The position numbers were made by a program, and so were the translations under genes. A stretch of DNA of 64,000 nt from Methanoculleus receptaculi (GTDB taxonomy: Archaea; Halobacteriota; Methanomicrobia; Methanomicrobiales; Methanoculleaceae): the NCBI RefSeq assembly GCF_033472595.1, contig NZ_CP137642.1, positions 1,845,384-1,909,383 of the forward strand, written 5' to 3'. The first letter of the stretch is position 1. Every line of letters starts with the position of its first letter. The notes below the pieces were generated by a model that ran no database searches, was not told the DNA's origin, and saw nothing but the letters and a program-made list of their open reading frames with translations. This document shows positions 25,607-34,089 of this stretch, piece by piece.

Positions 25607-25971
25607 TATGCACCACCACCAAGTCTCTCTTCACGCAGTCTGTCTTTCAGGTTGAGCTTCGTGATCTGGACATTTGATGGATCAACCGGTCTTGGAACCT
25701 CAGTCCCATCGGCCTTCGTCACCATCACACCGTGGACCACCAGGCGGCACGCCTTCACATCCACCGCATCGACGATACCTTCATCACCAGCGAAGTCTCC
25801 ACGCAAAACCTTCACGGTGTCGCCGCTGACCACACGAACCCGGCGGGTGCTGTACTTCTCCCGGAGTTCAGGAGAGAGAGGGGCGGTGAGGAACCTCCCC
25901 CTGGTGTGGTTTGGGGCGTTATACCGTGCTTTACGCTGTTTCCTTGGCTGTTTGCTTGTTATTCGGACCAT
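25606..25971 (-). CDS. rpl24: 50S ribosomal protein uL24
   Basis: 121 residues. The KOW motif is RRVRVVSGDTVKVLRGDFAGDEGIVDAVD, and the N-terminus KQPRKQRKARYNAPNHTRGRFLTAPLS is typical of archaeal L24/eukaryotic L26. ATG 25971 is chosen over the upstream GTG at 25980. Confidence 0.95.
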   Translation of the reverse strand: MVRITSKQPRKQRKARYNAPNHTRGRFLTAPLSPELREKYSTRRVRVVSGDTVKVLRGDFAGDEGIVDAVDVKACRLVVHGVMVTKADGTEVPRPVDPSNVQITKLNLKDRLREERLGGGA

Positions 25972-25983
25972 CCTTACCACACC

Positions 25984-26382
25984 TTACACTATCATCGTCG
26001 CCATGGAGACGATCTTCGGGAAACGCTCCGCGATCTCGCGCGGAACCGGGCCCTTGATCTCGGTTCCCTTCGGCTCTCCGCGCTCGTTGATGAGCACCAT
26101 GGCATTGTCCTCGAACGAGAGCCGGATGCCGTTTGGACGACGGATCTCCTTCTTCTGCCTGATGACCACCGCCTTCTCAAGTTTGCGCCGCATATCGGGA
26201 GTACCTTTCTTGACGCTCACGGTCGCGATATCGCCAATGCCCAGGCAGGGCTGCCGCCGCCGAACACCATGGTAACCGTCGACCGAGATCACCTCCACAA
26301 CCCGTGCACCGGTGTTGTCCGAGCAGACCATCCTGGAACCGGTGGCAAGGGCACGCGGGATCTTCGCCTGCATCGCCTTCAT
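25984..26382 (-). CDS. rpl14: 50S ribosomal protein uL14
   Basis: 132 residues. [25 protein letters not shown] and the later [25 protein letters not shown] are near-invariant L14 motifs. It bridges to the 30S subunit. Start overlaps the rps17 stop by 4 nt. Confidence 0.96.
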   Translation of the reverse strand: MKAMQAKIPRALATGSRMVCSDNTGARVVEVISVDGYHGVRRRQPCLGIGDIATVSVKKGTPDMRRKLEKAVVIRQKKEIRRPNGIRLSFEDNAMVLINERGEPKGTEIKGPVPREIAERFPKIVSMATMIV

Positions 26383-26705
26383 TCTTTCATCACCTCAACC
26401 ACAACAAAGTTCTTGGTCTTTGACAGCGGACGGCATTCCGCGATCCTGACCTGATCGCCCACCCTGGCATTGAGACAGGGCGTGTTGTGGGCGTGGTATC
26501 TCGACCGGCGCTTCTCGTAGCGATTGTACTTCTTGACGTAGTGGAGATACTCACGCTCCACAACAACAGTAGCGTTCATACGATCGCTCACGACTTTGCC
26601 GGTAATCACCTGGCCGCGTACCGGCAAAGTGCCGTGAAACGGACAATTTGCGTCCTCGCACTCCTTTTCCGGAATGGGGACGCCCAACCCAATGTTTCGT
26701 GCCAT
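26379..26705 (-). CDS. rps17: 30S ribosomal protein uS17
   Basis: 108 residues, archaeal form with an N-terminal cysteine pair ([11 protein letters not shown]) before the OB-fold. [25 protein letters not shown] is the S17 core motif. Gap to rnp1 is 13 nt. Confidence 0.95.
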   Translation of the reverse strand: MARNIGLGVPIPEKECEDANCPFHGTLPVRGQVITGKVVSDRMNATVVVEREYLHYVKKYNRYEKRRSRYHAHNTPCLNARVGDQVRIAECRPLSKTKNFVVVEVMKE

Positions 26706-26718
26706 TATTCATCCTCGA

Positions 26719-26991
26719 TTATTTAATGCGCATGCTGATCCGCCGTTCCGGCTGCATCTCGATACTCGACCCATCAATATCGACTGTCGTGCCATCGGGA
26801 AGCCAAAGGCGGAAGACGCTTAACCGCTTCGGTATACGTTTTTCCCCTCGCCCGGTCTGGATGAGCAGGGTGTTTCTGGTCTCACCAACGATGCGACCGG
26901 ACAGCCCCACATGAGCTGGGTTGCTCGCACGAGCTACCAGAACATCCAGGCCGATCAGTTCGTGCCGCAGGATGTTCCGGGAAGAGATCAT
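26719..26991 (-). CDS. rnp1: RNase P protein component 1 (Rpp29/POP4 family)
   Basis: 90-residue protein that assists the catalytic RNA of RNase P in 5' maturation of tRNA. The Sm-like barrel motifs are HELIGLDVLVARASNPAHVGLSGRIVGETRNTLLI and a basic ERRISMRIK tail. Its place between rpl29 and rps17 is the standard euryarchaeal one. It overlaps rpl29 by 4 nt. Many euryarchaea have a SUI1/aIF1 gene between rpl29 and rnp1; none is present here. Confidence 0.93.
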   Translation of the reverse strand: MISSRNILRHELIGLDVLVARASNPAHVGLSGRIVGETRNTLLIQTGRGEKRIPKRLSVFRLWLPDGTTVDIDGSSIEMQPERRISMRIK

Positions 26992-27194
26992 GCACTCCTC
27001 CGTCGTGCGTTCTGTTCGGTCTTGATCCGTGCGATCGTCCTCCGGATCTCGCGGATTCTCCCCGGATCCTCGGTGGCGCCGCCTGCACCGACCTTGCCCC
27101 GCTCCTGCATAAGTTCAAGAGAGAGTTTCTGCTCCTGTTCGAGGAGTTCGATATCGGAGAACTGCCTCACTTCGTGTGTACGAAAGATTGCCAT
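26988..27194 (-). CDS. rpl29: 50S ribosomal protein uL29
   Basis: 68 residues, two-helix protein near the exit tunnel. LLEQEQKLSLELMQERGKVGAGGATEDPGRIREIRRTIARI matches archaeal L29 with its glycine-rich turn. Adjacent to rps3 with no gap. Confidence 0.95.
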   Translation of the reverse strand: MAIFRTHEVRQFSDIELLEQEQKLSLELMQERGKVGAGGATEDPGRIREIRRTIARIKTEQNARRRSA

Positions 27195-27887
27195 TTATAT
27201 CTCCTCCTCGTAATCGTCCTCAGGCATCTCCTCAAACTCATCTTCATCAGCATTCTCAACCACCGGGGGCTGCGCCGGAATTCCCCTGGGCTCAGGCTCG
27301 ATAATTTCGAAAGTATCGGGAAGTTTTGCATCAGGCGGAACGATCTTTACCTGAACACCGATGATGCCAAGTTTCTTTATCGCAATTGCATAGCCCTTCT
27401 CGACGATCGTCTCACTGGGTTCGCCGCAGTGCTTGACGTAGCCCTCAATAAACTTCTGGGTTCTTGAGCGAGCGCCGGTCAGTTTCCCGGCGACGACAAC
27501 CTCGCAACCGAGAGCGCCGGAATCCATCACACGCCGGATTGTGCTCTGCCCCGCCTTCCTGAAGTACCACCCGCGCTCAAGAGCGTTTGCCAGCCTTTCC
27601 GCCATGATCTGAGCATTAAAAGTGGGATTCTGAACCTGTTGAACCTCTACCTGTGGTGACTCGATCCCATAGACGCTTGCAAGGTCCTGAGTGAGCTGGC
27701 GTACCTGTTTGCCGCCCTTCCCGATCACTATACCGGGCTTCTCCGCAAAGATGGTAACCTGGGTGCCGAGCGGTGTCCGGGTTATATCCATGCCACCGTA
27801 TCCAGCTCGCTTGAGTTCCTTCATGAGAAACTTCTCAACCCGGACGTTGCGCACGCCATCCGCAATAAATCTCTTCTCGATTGCCAT
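27195..27887 (-). CDS. rps3: 30S ribosomal protein uS3
   Basis: 230 residues. The KH type-2 domain is TIFAEKPGIVIGKGGKQVRQL, with the GxxG loop GKGG, followed by the S3 C-terminal domain (RGWYFRKAGQSTIRRVMDSGALGCEVVVAGKL). The C-terminus is very acidic (ENADEDEFEEMPEDDYEEEI), a feature seen in some archaeal S3 proteins. Overlaps rpl22 by one base. Confidence 0.96.
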   Translation of the reverse strand: MAIEKRFIADGVRNVRVEKFLMKELKRAGYGGMDITRTPLGTQVTIFAEKPGIVIGKGGKQVRQLTQDLASVYGIESPQVEVQQVQNPTFNAQIMAERLANALERGWYFRKAGQSTIRRVMDSGALGCEVVVAGKLTGARSRTQKFIEGYVKHCGEPSETIVEKGYAIAIKKLGIIGVQVKIVPPDAKLPDTFEIIEPEPRGIPAQPPVVENADEDEFEEMPEDDYEEEI

Positions 27888-28348
27888 TACGCCACCTCGG
27901 TCACGATGATCTCGATGTTCACGGTCTCACGGCGCTTCGGGGTGGCGCGGCCCATCGCACGCGGAAAGAATGCCCTGAAACCACGGCCCCGGTTGGCCGC
28001 TACGTGCTCGATCCGGAGGTTTGTGGAATCAAGGCCGATGTACTCAGCATTCTTCTCGACTGACTCGATCAGCCGGATGTAGGCCTCGGCGGCCTTCACC
28101 GGATACCTACCGGCAGGCCATTTTGAAAGACCGCGTTTGTGAGCGACGTTCCTCTTGAATCGCTTGAACGGGATGGGCTTCTTCAGCGCCACAACGTCTG
28201 CGAGGTAAGCCTTCGCCTCAGAGGTGGTCATGTTCCGGATGAACCTGGCAATCTCAATCGAGTGTTTGGGAGAGACGGGAATTTCGTTCGCCTTTGCTCT
28301 AGCAACGTTCTCGCCTTCAATCTCTGTTGAATAACCTGTTCTTGCCAT
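27887..28348 (-). CDS. rpl22: 50S ribosomal protein uL22
   Basis: 153 residues. [25 protein letters not shown] and [32 protein letters not shown] are the L22/eukaryotic L17 signatures; the latter hairpin lines the exit tunnel. ATG 28348 (MARTGYST) is chosen; an ATG at 28354 and a GTG at 28357 are also in frame. Confidence 0.95.
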   Translation of the reverse strand: MARTGYSTEIEGENVARAKANEIPVSPKHSIEIARFIRNMTTSEAKAYLADVVALKKPIPFKRFKRNVAHKRGLSKWPAGRYPVKAAEAYIRLIESVEKNAEYIGLDSTNLRIEHVAANRGRGFRAFFPRAMGRATPKRRETVNIEIIVTEVA

Positions 28349-28353
28349 TTCCA

Positions 28354-28767
28354 TCACTTCAGCGGGACATACTTGCTCGAACGGGTCGCACCGATACCGG
28401 CGCTGCCGTGGGAGACCTTCTTACGGGTCAATGCAAACTCTCCAAGATAGTGGAAGACCGCCTCTGGCTGGATCTCAACCTTCTGAAACTCTTTCCCGTT
28501 GTGGATCTCGATGGTCTTTCCGACCATCTCGGGCATGATGACCATATCGCGCAGATGAGTGCGGAGTGGTGCCGCTCCAGACCGAATATCGGTAAGGAGT
28601 TTCTCTTGCTCCCGGGAGAGACCCCTGTTAAACTTCCTGCGCACCCTGGCCGGCATTAGCGGCAGCAGTTCTGATAGCGCCATCTGCTGCAGGTCCGCAA
28701 TGGAGTGGCCGCGATAGGTGAACTCTTCGCGCCGCCGCGGCATCCGCTTCTGTGTTTTCTTTGCCAT
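28354..28767 (-). CDS. rps19: 30S ribosomal protein uS19
   Basis: 137 residues. The archaeal N-terminal extension ([20 protein letters not shown]) precedes the conserved [20 protein letters not shown] and [29 protein letters not shown]. Located 10 nt after rpl2. Confidence 0.96.
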   Translation of the reverse strand: MAKKTQKRMPRRREEFTYRGHSIADLQQMALSELLPLMPARVRRKFNRGLSREQEKLLTDIRSGAAPLRTHLRDMVIMPEMVGKTIEIHNGKEFQKVEIQPEAVFHYLGEFALTRKKVSHGSAGIGATRSSKYVPLK

Positions 28768-28777
28768 GCTTCACACC

Positions 28778-29497
28778 TCACTTCTTCCACTTACCGGTTC
28801 TCCTGGCGGCAATATGCCCGACCTTCCTGCCCGGAGGTGTGCCGCTGGAGACGGTCTTTGGCCGTCCGCAGTGCTGGTGCCCACCGCCACCGAAGGGGTG
28901 GTCGATGACGTTCATGCAGACACCCTTGACACGGGGCCACTTCTCGGCGGATGATCTGACGTGGAAGTACTTCTTTCCTGCCTTGACGAATGGTTTTTCG
29001 CCGCGTCCGCCACCGGCAACGATACCGACGGTTGCCATACAGCCGCCGTTGAACCACTTGTTCTTGCCACTCGGCATCCGGACACCGACTCTGCCGTCAT
29101 CGGCCTTGCCGATGACAAGCGCCTGGACACCACTTGAACGGACAAACTTGCCGCCGTCGTCTGGACGGGCCTCGATGTTGCAGACGTATACACCGACCGG
29201 AATCTCTCGAAGCGGGAGGGTGTTGCCGTTCTTCACAGCGCCACCGCTGCCCCAGGAGACTGTATCCCCGACACCCAGTCCTTCTGTAGCGAGCATGTAG
29301 ACCTTCTCGCCGTCCTCAAGCCGTGCAAGTGCAATCGGGGCATGACGGGCGGGATCGTGTTCTATATCGACGATAAGTCCCTTGATGAGGGAATCATTCT
29401 TTCCTGCATGCCGCAGCGGCGCCTTGTACCGGTGCGAGGGTGCACGATATGTTGGACCGCCCTTTCCGCGGTTCTGCGCTATAATCCTGTGTGCCAT
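28778..29497 (-). CDS. rpl2: 50S ribosomal protein uL2
   Basis: 239 residues. It has MAHRIIAQNRGKGGPTYRAPSHR at the N-terminus and the catalytic-centre segment WPRVKGVCMNVIDHPFGGGGHQHCGRPKT, including the conserved His near the peptidyl transferase centre. Gap to rpl23 is 11 nt. Confidence 0.97.
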   Translation of the reverse strand: MAHRIIAQNRGKGGPTYRAPSHRYKAPLRHAGKNDSLIKGLIVDIEHDPARHAPIALARLEDGEKVYMLATEGLGVGDTVSWGSGGAVKNGNTLPLREIPVGVYVCNIEARPDDGGKFVRSSGVQALVIGKADDGRVGVRMPSGKNKWFNGGCMATVGIVAGGGRGEKPFVKAGKKYFHVRSSAEKWPRVKGVCMNVIDHPFGGGGHQHCGRPKTVSSGTPPGRKVGHIAARRTGKWKK

Positions 29498-29508
29498 CGT
29501 CCACCACC

Positions 29509-29757
29509 TTACATTATTCCAAGCCGGCTGAGGATCTCTTCAGCCGCTTTCGCGTCCGCAAACGATACAGTGGCCTTTTTCTGGCCCTTTGTGGTCATCA
29601 TTGTGCGGACACTCCTCACTTCCTGCTCGAAGGCTGACTCCAGCGCGCGTCTGATATCCTGCTTGGTGGCATTCCTCTCCACGATGAACTGGAGTTCGTT
29701 CCCACCTTCGACCATCAGCATCGCTTTTTCTGTGACAAACGGGCGTTTCAATACCAT
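29509..29757 (-). CDS. rpl23: 50S ribosomal protein uL23
   Basis: 82 residues. [39 protein letters not shown] is the L23 core at the tunnel exit, where SRP and Sec components dock. It overlaps the 3' end of rpl4 by 10 nt. Confidence 0.96.
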   Translation of the reverse strand: MVLKRPFVTEKAMLMVEGGNELQFIVERNATKQDIRRALESAFEQEVRSVRTMMTTKGQKKATVSFADAKAAEEILSRLGIM

Positions 29758-30503
29758 GAGAACTCCTCCAGTCTCCTGATTGCAGATTCAGTCCAGACCG
29801 TAAGACGTCCGGCCTGCGTGCCTGGCGCCAGCAGCTCGGTGTTGAGCTGGTTTACGGCCACGGCGTCGACACCCGCAAGGTTTCTGGCCGCACGGAGCGG
29901 TTCGGTGCCGGTGACGATGAGAATGCTCTTGCGCTGCTTGTAGCGGCGGCCACGCATCGTTCCCCGGCCAGCACGGACTTTCCGGCTGCCCTTCGCCCTC
30001 TCCACGTCGGCGTAGATGCCTAACGCCGAGAGCGCGGCGATTACGTCGCTTGTCCGGGTGAGATCCTCAAACCGGTCTTCCATGACCAGCGGGAGGCTGC
30101 CATCAAAGAGGTGCCCGCGCGCCCGCACGAGATCAGGGTGGGTGCTGGCGGCGATGGCGGACCTGAGAGCCTTGCGCTTCTCTTTCCGGTTGATCTGCCT
30201 GACAAGAACCTTCTCGACCTTCGGCGGATGCGCCGCGCGGCCACCGGTTGCCTGCGGGACCCTGGCAGCCCTGCTGCCGTTCTTTATGCGCGGTATCTGA
30301 GCAACGCCGCGGCCGCTTCCCCAGGACTCTGCAGAGGTGCGTATGCCGGCATACGGGTTCGTCCCGTGCGGCTGGAACCTGGTGCTCTGGAGTGCAATAA
30401 CCGCCCGCTTTATCAGATCGGGCCTGTAATCCTCGCCAAATACCGCCGGGAGATCTATCTCATGAGCGATCTCGCCTGTCAATGTTCGAACCTGTGCTTT
30501 CAT
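29748..30503 (-). CDS. rpl4: 50S ribosomal protein uL4 (L1e/L4 family)
   Basis: 251 residues, archaeal/eukaryotic-type L4. [43 protein letters not shown] is the tunnel-lining loop, and [24 protein letters not shown] follows. Gap to rpl3 is 6 nt. Confidence 0.96.
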   Translation of the reverse strand: MKAQVRTLTGEIAHEIDLPAVFGEDYRPDLIKRAVIALQSTRFQPHGTNPYAGIRTSAESWGSGRGVAQIPRIKNGSRAARVPQATGGRAAHPPKVEKVLVRQINRKEKRKALRSAIAASTHPDLVRARGHLFDGSLPLVMEDRFEDLTRTSDVIAALSALGIYADVERAKGSRKVRAGRGTMRGRRYKQRKSILIVTGTEPLRAARNLAGVDAVAVNQLNTELLAPGTQAGRLTVWTESAIRRLEEFSWY

Positions 30504-30509
30504 CGCTGA

Positions 30510-31523
30510 TCACCCCTGCTGGCTCTGCACGCTGATGTGACCGATCGCCGGCGTGCGGACAACGTGTTCACCCTGTCGTATCGCGGAGCGTATCCTGACC
30601 AGCCGCTTGCTTGGCCCGGGCACAGAACCCTTGATCAGCACATATGGGCCGCGCACGACGCCATACTGCAGGAACCCGCCTGCAGGTGTGATATCGTTGC
30701 TGTCTGCGCCGATCTTCAAAATCCGCTTGTTGAACTCGGTACGCTGCTGGTAGCCCATCTGACCCATCTGGGGCACCTGCCACCTGACGTGATGCGGGTT
30801 CCACGGGCCAAGGTTACCTATGTGACGTTTCTTGCCACCACGGGAGTGTTTCCGCTTCCTGACCTGAACACCCCAGCGCCGGACGGGACCTTCGGTACCC
30901 TTGCCGGTGGTGACGGCGGTGACATCGACATACTCGCCGGCCTCGAAATGGTCAGAGATCGCGATCTCCCCGCCAAGGATATCTGCAGCGTATGCGATCT
31001 GATCTTCAAGGCTCCCCCCCGCGATACGCATCTCCATAATATCCGGGACCTTCTTCGGGACACCGGTGATCTCCGCTGGCCTGGTGTAGGTCAGAGCGTA
31101 GAGTTCAACTACACGGCCTTCGCTGATGGCGGTTTTGATGGCGCCAAGGGCGGCGGCGGTATCATGGTTCTTCGGGAGATTGATCCTGCGGGATACCTCC
31201 CTGTCAAGATCAGTCGCCCACGCCTCGGTCAGTGCACGCTTACCATAGGAATCCTCGGTGTATGCGCGCACGCCTGCCACCCGCATGGGCGGGACCTCAA
31301 CAACGGTCACCGGCACCATCACATCCCTGCCTTCGGTAGGGCTGCTCTTGTGGTCATCGACCATGATGACGTGGGTCATCCCCACTTTGTAACCTGCAAA
31401 TCCCTGCACTGCCGGGGTTCCCGTGTAATCGGGCCATGAGCCGTATCGGGGAACCGGGCTTTTCGCCCGCTTTCTCGGGCTATACGCGAGGGATCCTCTG
31501 CGTGGTCTGTTAATCTTGGGCAT
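30510..31523 (-). CDS. rpl3: 50S ribosomal protein uL3
   Basis: 337 residues, full-length archaeal L3. [32 protein letters not shown] is the typical N-terminus, and the W-finger region [51 protein letters not shown] is complete. First gene of the operon. A TATA-like element centred about 25 nt upstream implies a leaderless or very short-leader operon transcript. Confidence 0.97.
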   Translation of the reverse strand: MPKINRPRRGSLAYSPRKRAKSPVPRYGSWPDYTGTPAVQGFAGYKVGMTHVIMVDDHKSSPTEGRDVMVPVTVVEVPPMRVAGVRAYTEDSYGKRALTEAWATDLDREVSRRINLPKNHDTAAALGAIKTAISEGRVVELYALTYTRPAEITGVPKKVPDIMEMRIAGGSLEDQIAYAADILGGEIAISDHFEAGEYVDVTAVTTGKGTEGPVRRWGVQVRKRKHSRGGKKRHIGNLGPWNPHHVRWQVPQMGQMGYQQRTEFNKRILKIGADSNDITPAGGFLQYGVVRGPYVLIKGSVPGPSKRLVRIRSAIRQGEHVVRTPAIGHISVQSQQG

Positions 31524-31542
31524 GTTTCAATCAACCCTTCGT

Positions 31543-31552
31543 GGTTATAGCG
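31543..31552 (-). promoter_or_regulatory. TATA box of the ribosomal protein operon
   Basis: The minus strand reads CGCTATAACC, centred 25 nt before the rpl3 ATG. If used, transcription starts essentially at the start codon. Confidence 0.5.
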
Positions 31553-31911
31553 TGACGCACCACTCTGTTGCAGAGCGATGCCTGCGCCAGGCTTCCGTGC
31601 CGGACGTGCCGGCATGGCAACCCTTCCGGCCAACCCGGAAACTGTGGGGTGGAAGGGAAACAGTTGACGGAAGGTAGCAGAGCATGGAGAATACAAAGAG
31701 AACAATCTCCGAATATCCTGCCGCTCTCTGCTACAGCCCCGGTGTGCACCGGGTCCACTCCAGTCGTCGCTAATAGATCCTGACTCTCTGACGCTCCCGG
31801 GAGGATTTATCCCGGAAACCGGGCGCGCTGCACTGGCGTTGGCCCAGCGTCTCGATCAGATCCAGCTCCTGTCGTCCCGTTGTGCCAAGCACAACTCCAT
31901 ATCGACACCTG

Positions 31912-31927
31912 CCCTCCGTAAGGAGGG
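31912..31927. repeat. Perfect hairpin with GUAA tetraloop
   Basis: CCCTCC and GGAGGG enclose GTAA, a GNRA-type tetraloop in RNA. It lies in a gene-free region with other structured elements. Confidence 0.45.
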
Positions 31928-32000
31928 TTCAATCTCCACTGTGCCTGATACCTCCCGCACCACACCGCGCGCCCAAAACATGTACAATACATTGTTTTGA

Positions 32001-32141
32001 GGTGTTCCAGGAATCGAAGGCACATACTGCACCTGCTGCGCCCGGATCCATGTGGTGTTGTGCAGAGCGGTTTCTTAATCTTTCTTTAAAATTAGATATA
32101 AACCTTGTTATGGGGCATATCACAACCCCTCCTGGAACACC
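32001..32141. repeat. 12-bp inverted repeat, arms 129 nt apart
   Basis: GGTGTTCCAGGA at 32001-32012 and TCCTGGAACACC at 32130-32141 are perfect reverse complements. The right arm falls inside the candidate RNA at 32122-32184. Confidence 0.5.
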
Positions 32142-32184
32142 GCCTTTACACAGGGCCTGCACCTGATTGTCAGATTGGGGTTGT
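32122..32184 (+). ncRNA. Candidate structured small RNA
   Basis: ACAACCCC at 32122-32129 and GGGGTTGT at 32177-32184 can pair to close a 63-nt element. A good archaeal promoter precedes it: TTTAAAATTAGATATAAACC ends near 32104, and its TATA centre at about 32099 predicts a start at about 32123, exactly the 5' arm. Internal short stems are possible. No protein reading is convincing. This is inference from promoter spacing and pairing only. Confidence 0.35.
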
Positions 32185-32310
32185 CTTAAGAGAGGGAAAG
32201 GGGCCACCGTGAGCCAGCGCGGCAGATGAACCTGCAAGGCACCACAGAATGCTCCCGCTCGGCCCGGGTAGCACAGCCCTCCGCACGTGCGGGTGCGGTG
32301 ATCAACCGCA

Positions 32311-32715
32311 TCAACCGAAGTAAAGATCGCCGTCCTGATTGATATACACCTCAACGTCCTCCCTGACCTGTCGTGCCTTGAACCGCTCCGGGTTAGCATC
32401 CCTTAGCCTGTTTATGAGCGTGATCGTGTCATATTTAACCTTCACACCCTGCTTCTCGGCCTCTGCATAGATGATCTCGGGCGCCTTGAGCAGGTCAAGC
32501 CCTTTGTGGAGTGTGCAGAGATGTATGGCATCAAGGGTGTAGAGGAACTCAAGCGTCTCACGCGCACGTGAGATGTTCTCGAGAGCAGCCTTCTCGATAG
32601 TACAAACGTTTGCCTTTGAGGTGTGGATGATCTCGGCTATCTGCTGCTGCGTCAACCCCTGTTTGCGGTAGCGCAGCACTTCTTTCTGACGATCGGTGAG
32701 CAGACCTTGCTTCAT
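32311..32715 (-). CDS. tfx: Tfx-family DNA-binding protein
   Basis: 134 residues. The N-terminal helix-turn-helix LTDRQKEVLRYRKQGLTQQQIAEIIHTSKANVCTIEK is that of Tfx, described in Methanothermobacter as binding near the molybdenum formylmethanofuran dehydrogenase operon. The C-terminal part (ALENISRARETLEFLYTLDA, PEIIYAEAEKQGVKVKYDT) is the Tfx-specific domain. I start at ATG 32715 because a TATA box at 32735-32747 lies 26 nt upstream, implying a leaderless mRNA; an upstream in-frame extension would lie across the promoter. It is divergent from mtd. Confidence 0.88.
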   Translation of the reverse strand: MKQGLLTDRQKEVLRYRKQGLTQQQIAEIIHTSKANVCTIEKAALENISRARETLEFLYTLDAIHLCTLHKGLDLLKAPEIIYAEAEKQGVKVKYDTITLINRLRDANPERFKARQVREDVEVYINQDGDLYFG

Positions 32716-32734
32716 CAAATATATATGAGGGATC

Positions 32735-32747
32735 AAAATTTAAACAC
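32735..32747 (-). promoter_or_regulatory. TATA box of tfx
   Basis: The minus strand reads GTGTTTAAATTTT, centred 26 nt before the ATG at 32715; leaderless arrangement. Confidence 0.6.
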
Positions 32748-32794
32748 TTTTCCTTAACCCACCATCACAGCGAGGTGATCGGCGCATTTCAAAA

Positions 32795-32806
32795 CGTTTA
32801 TATGAG
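32795..32806 (+). promoter_or_regulatory. TATA box of mtd
   Basis: CGTTTATATGAG is centred about 51 nt before the mtd ATG, predicting a leader of about 26 nt that contains GAGGTG at 32841-32846, the ribosome site. Confidence 0.6.
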
Positions 32807-32851
32807 AACTTGGCAATATTATCGTGTTCGCAAATACTGAGAGGTGTTAAA

Positions 32852-33694
32852 ATGGTTGTAAAAGTTGGAATTGCAAAACTGGGAAATATCGCCAGTGGTG
32901 TGATGGCTGAACTTCTGCTCGATGAGCGTGCCGACCGTGAGGATATCATTACCTTCATGGCAACCTCAGGCACCAAACTGCAGCCCGAGGATATCGACCG
33001 CGTCGTCACCAATATGAAAGCATGGGGCCCGGACTTCTGTATTGTAGTCTCCCCGAACGGTGTCCTCCCCGGACCCACAAAGGCCCGTGAGGACCTGGCT
33101 GCCGCCGGAATCCCCTGTATCGTCATCACCGACGATGTAACCACCAAGAAGGAGCAGTTTGAAGCGCTCAAGGCAAGCAACTTCGGTTACATCATAATGA
33201 AAGCCGATGCCATGATCGGCGCCCGCCGCGAGTTCCTGGACCCCATAGAGATGGCAGACTACAACGGGAACCTGATCAAGGTGCTCGCCACCACCGGTGC
33301 GTTCCGCAAGATGCAGATGGAACTCGACAAGGTCATTGACCAGGTTAAGGCTGGCAAGAAGGGCGCAGATCTGGTGCTTCCGAAGGTTGTCATGACCTCC
33401 GACAAGGCAGTCGAGGGCGAGTTCTCCAACCCCTATGCGCTCGCGAAGGCTCGTGCCGCCTACGAGATCGCTCAGGAAGTTGCTGGCGTAAACGTCAAGG
33501 GCTGCTTCATGACGAAGGAGTGGGAGAAGTACATCCCGATCGTTGCAAGCGCCCACGAGATGATGCGCCAGGCCATGATCCTCTGTGAAGAGGCACGCAA
33601 CCTGGAGAAGGCTGTGGACGGCGTCATCCGCAAACCGCACAAGAAGACCGGTGAGATCGTCTCAAAGACCGCTCTCATCAGCAAGCCCGAGTAA
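32852..33694 (+). CDS. mtd: F420-dependent methylenetetrahydromethanopterin dehydrogenase
   Basis: 280 residues, full length. It reduces methenyl-H4MPT to methylene-H4MPT with F420H2 in the CO2-reducing pathway. The sequence [32 protein letters not shown] and [21 protein letters not shown] are signatures of Mtd, as is the C-terminal [16 protein letters not shown]. The start at ATG 32852 has GAGGTG 5 nt upstream. Codon use is strongly biased to C-ending codons, as expected of a highly expressed gene. Divergent from tfx, which may regulate it; a T-rich stretch follows the stop. Confidence 0.97.
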   Translation: MVVKVGIAKLGNIASGVMAELLLDERADREDIITFMATSGTKLQPEDIDRVVTNMKAWGPDFCIVVSPNGVLPGPTKAREDLAAAGIPCIVITDDVTTKKEQFEALKASNFGYIIMKADAMIGARREFLDPIEMADYNGNLIKVLATTGAFRKMQMELDKVIDQVKAGKKGADLVLPKVVMTSDKAVEGEFSNPYALAKARAAYEIAQEVAGVNVKGCFMTKEWEKYIPIVASAHEMMRQAMILCEEARNLEKAVDGVIRKPHKKTGEIVSKTALISKPE

Positions 33695-34089
33695 CCCCAA
33701 CACCACTTCTTTTTCCGGCCGACCCTGACACCGCTAAATCGTCCGGGAGATATTACCGTATTTTATCCTTCACATCGGAGACAGACGCCATACGTAGGTG
33801 AACCACGAAAATTTCTCTCTCTAACCGCTCCCGGGAGAAGAGCCCATCGAATTTTCCCCGGCAGTATGCGCAAGGGACGATCAAACCGTTTCAGCGATGC
33901 AATCCGGTCACTCACGTTGGGCGTCTCTCGTCGACCAGCCCCACCCCCCTCAAAGGAGCGGGCAAGTGTCTGGCGATTGGCCCACGGAACCCCTGCCGGG
34001 GGGCGGTGACGGGATCGCAAAGGGGGATCTGCATCCGGGGTGAGCGGAGGGATACAACCCTGATCATTCAATCGAGAGCCAGCCCGCTC
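33695..34089. other. Gene-free region between mtd and trkH
   Basis: CTTCTTTTTCC about 15-25 nt after mtd may terminate its transcript. The middle contains CCACCCCCCTCAAAGGAGCG and TGGCGATTGG, loosely resembling parts of the dispersed repeat family, but I could not align a full copy. A stem GAGAGC/GCTCTC (about 34073-34092) overlaps the trkH stop codon. Confidence 0.5.

Larger units (their letters stand above)
31524..32310. other. 787-nt gene-free region upstream of the ribosomal operon
   Basis: No protein gene is supported. The region has the rpl3 promoter, a perfect hairpin CCCTCC-GTAA-GGAGGG at 31912-31927, a bulged palindrome at 31975-31998 (AAAACATGTA/TACAT-T-GTTTT around CAA), a 12-bp inverted repeat 32001-32012/32130-32141, and a TATA-led structured candidate RNA at 32122-32184. 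I looked for 7S and RNase P RNA hallmarks and did not find them. Confidence 0.55.

Noticed and set aside
32110-32166. 18-codon ORF overlapping the candidate small RNA
   Set aside because: Its ATG lies only about 10 nt from the TATA centre, so it would be upstream of the predicted transcription start.
31524-32310. SRP 7S RNA or RNase P RNA in the large gap
   Set aside because: I did not find the conserved helix-8 GNAR/GGAG-type motifs of SRP RNA or the conserved core motifs of RNase P RNA.
33760-34030. Full additional copy of the dispersed repeat
   Set aside because: Only fragments resembling the family were seen; block order could not be aligned by eye.
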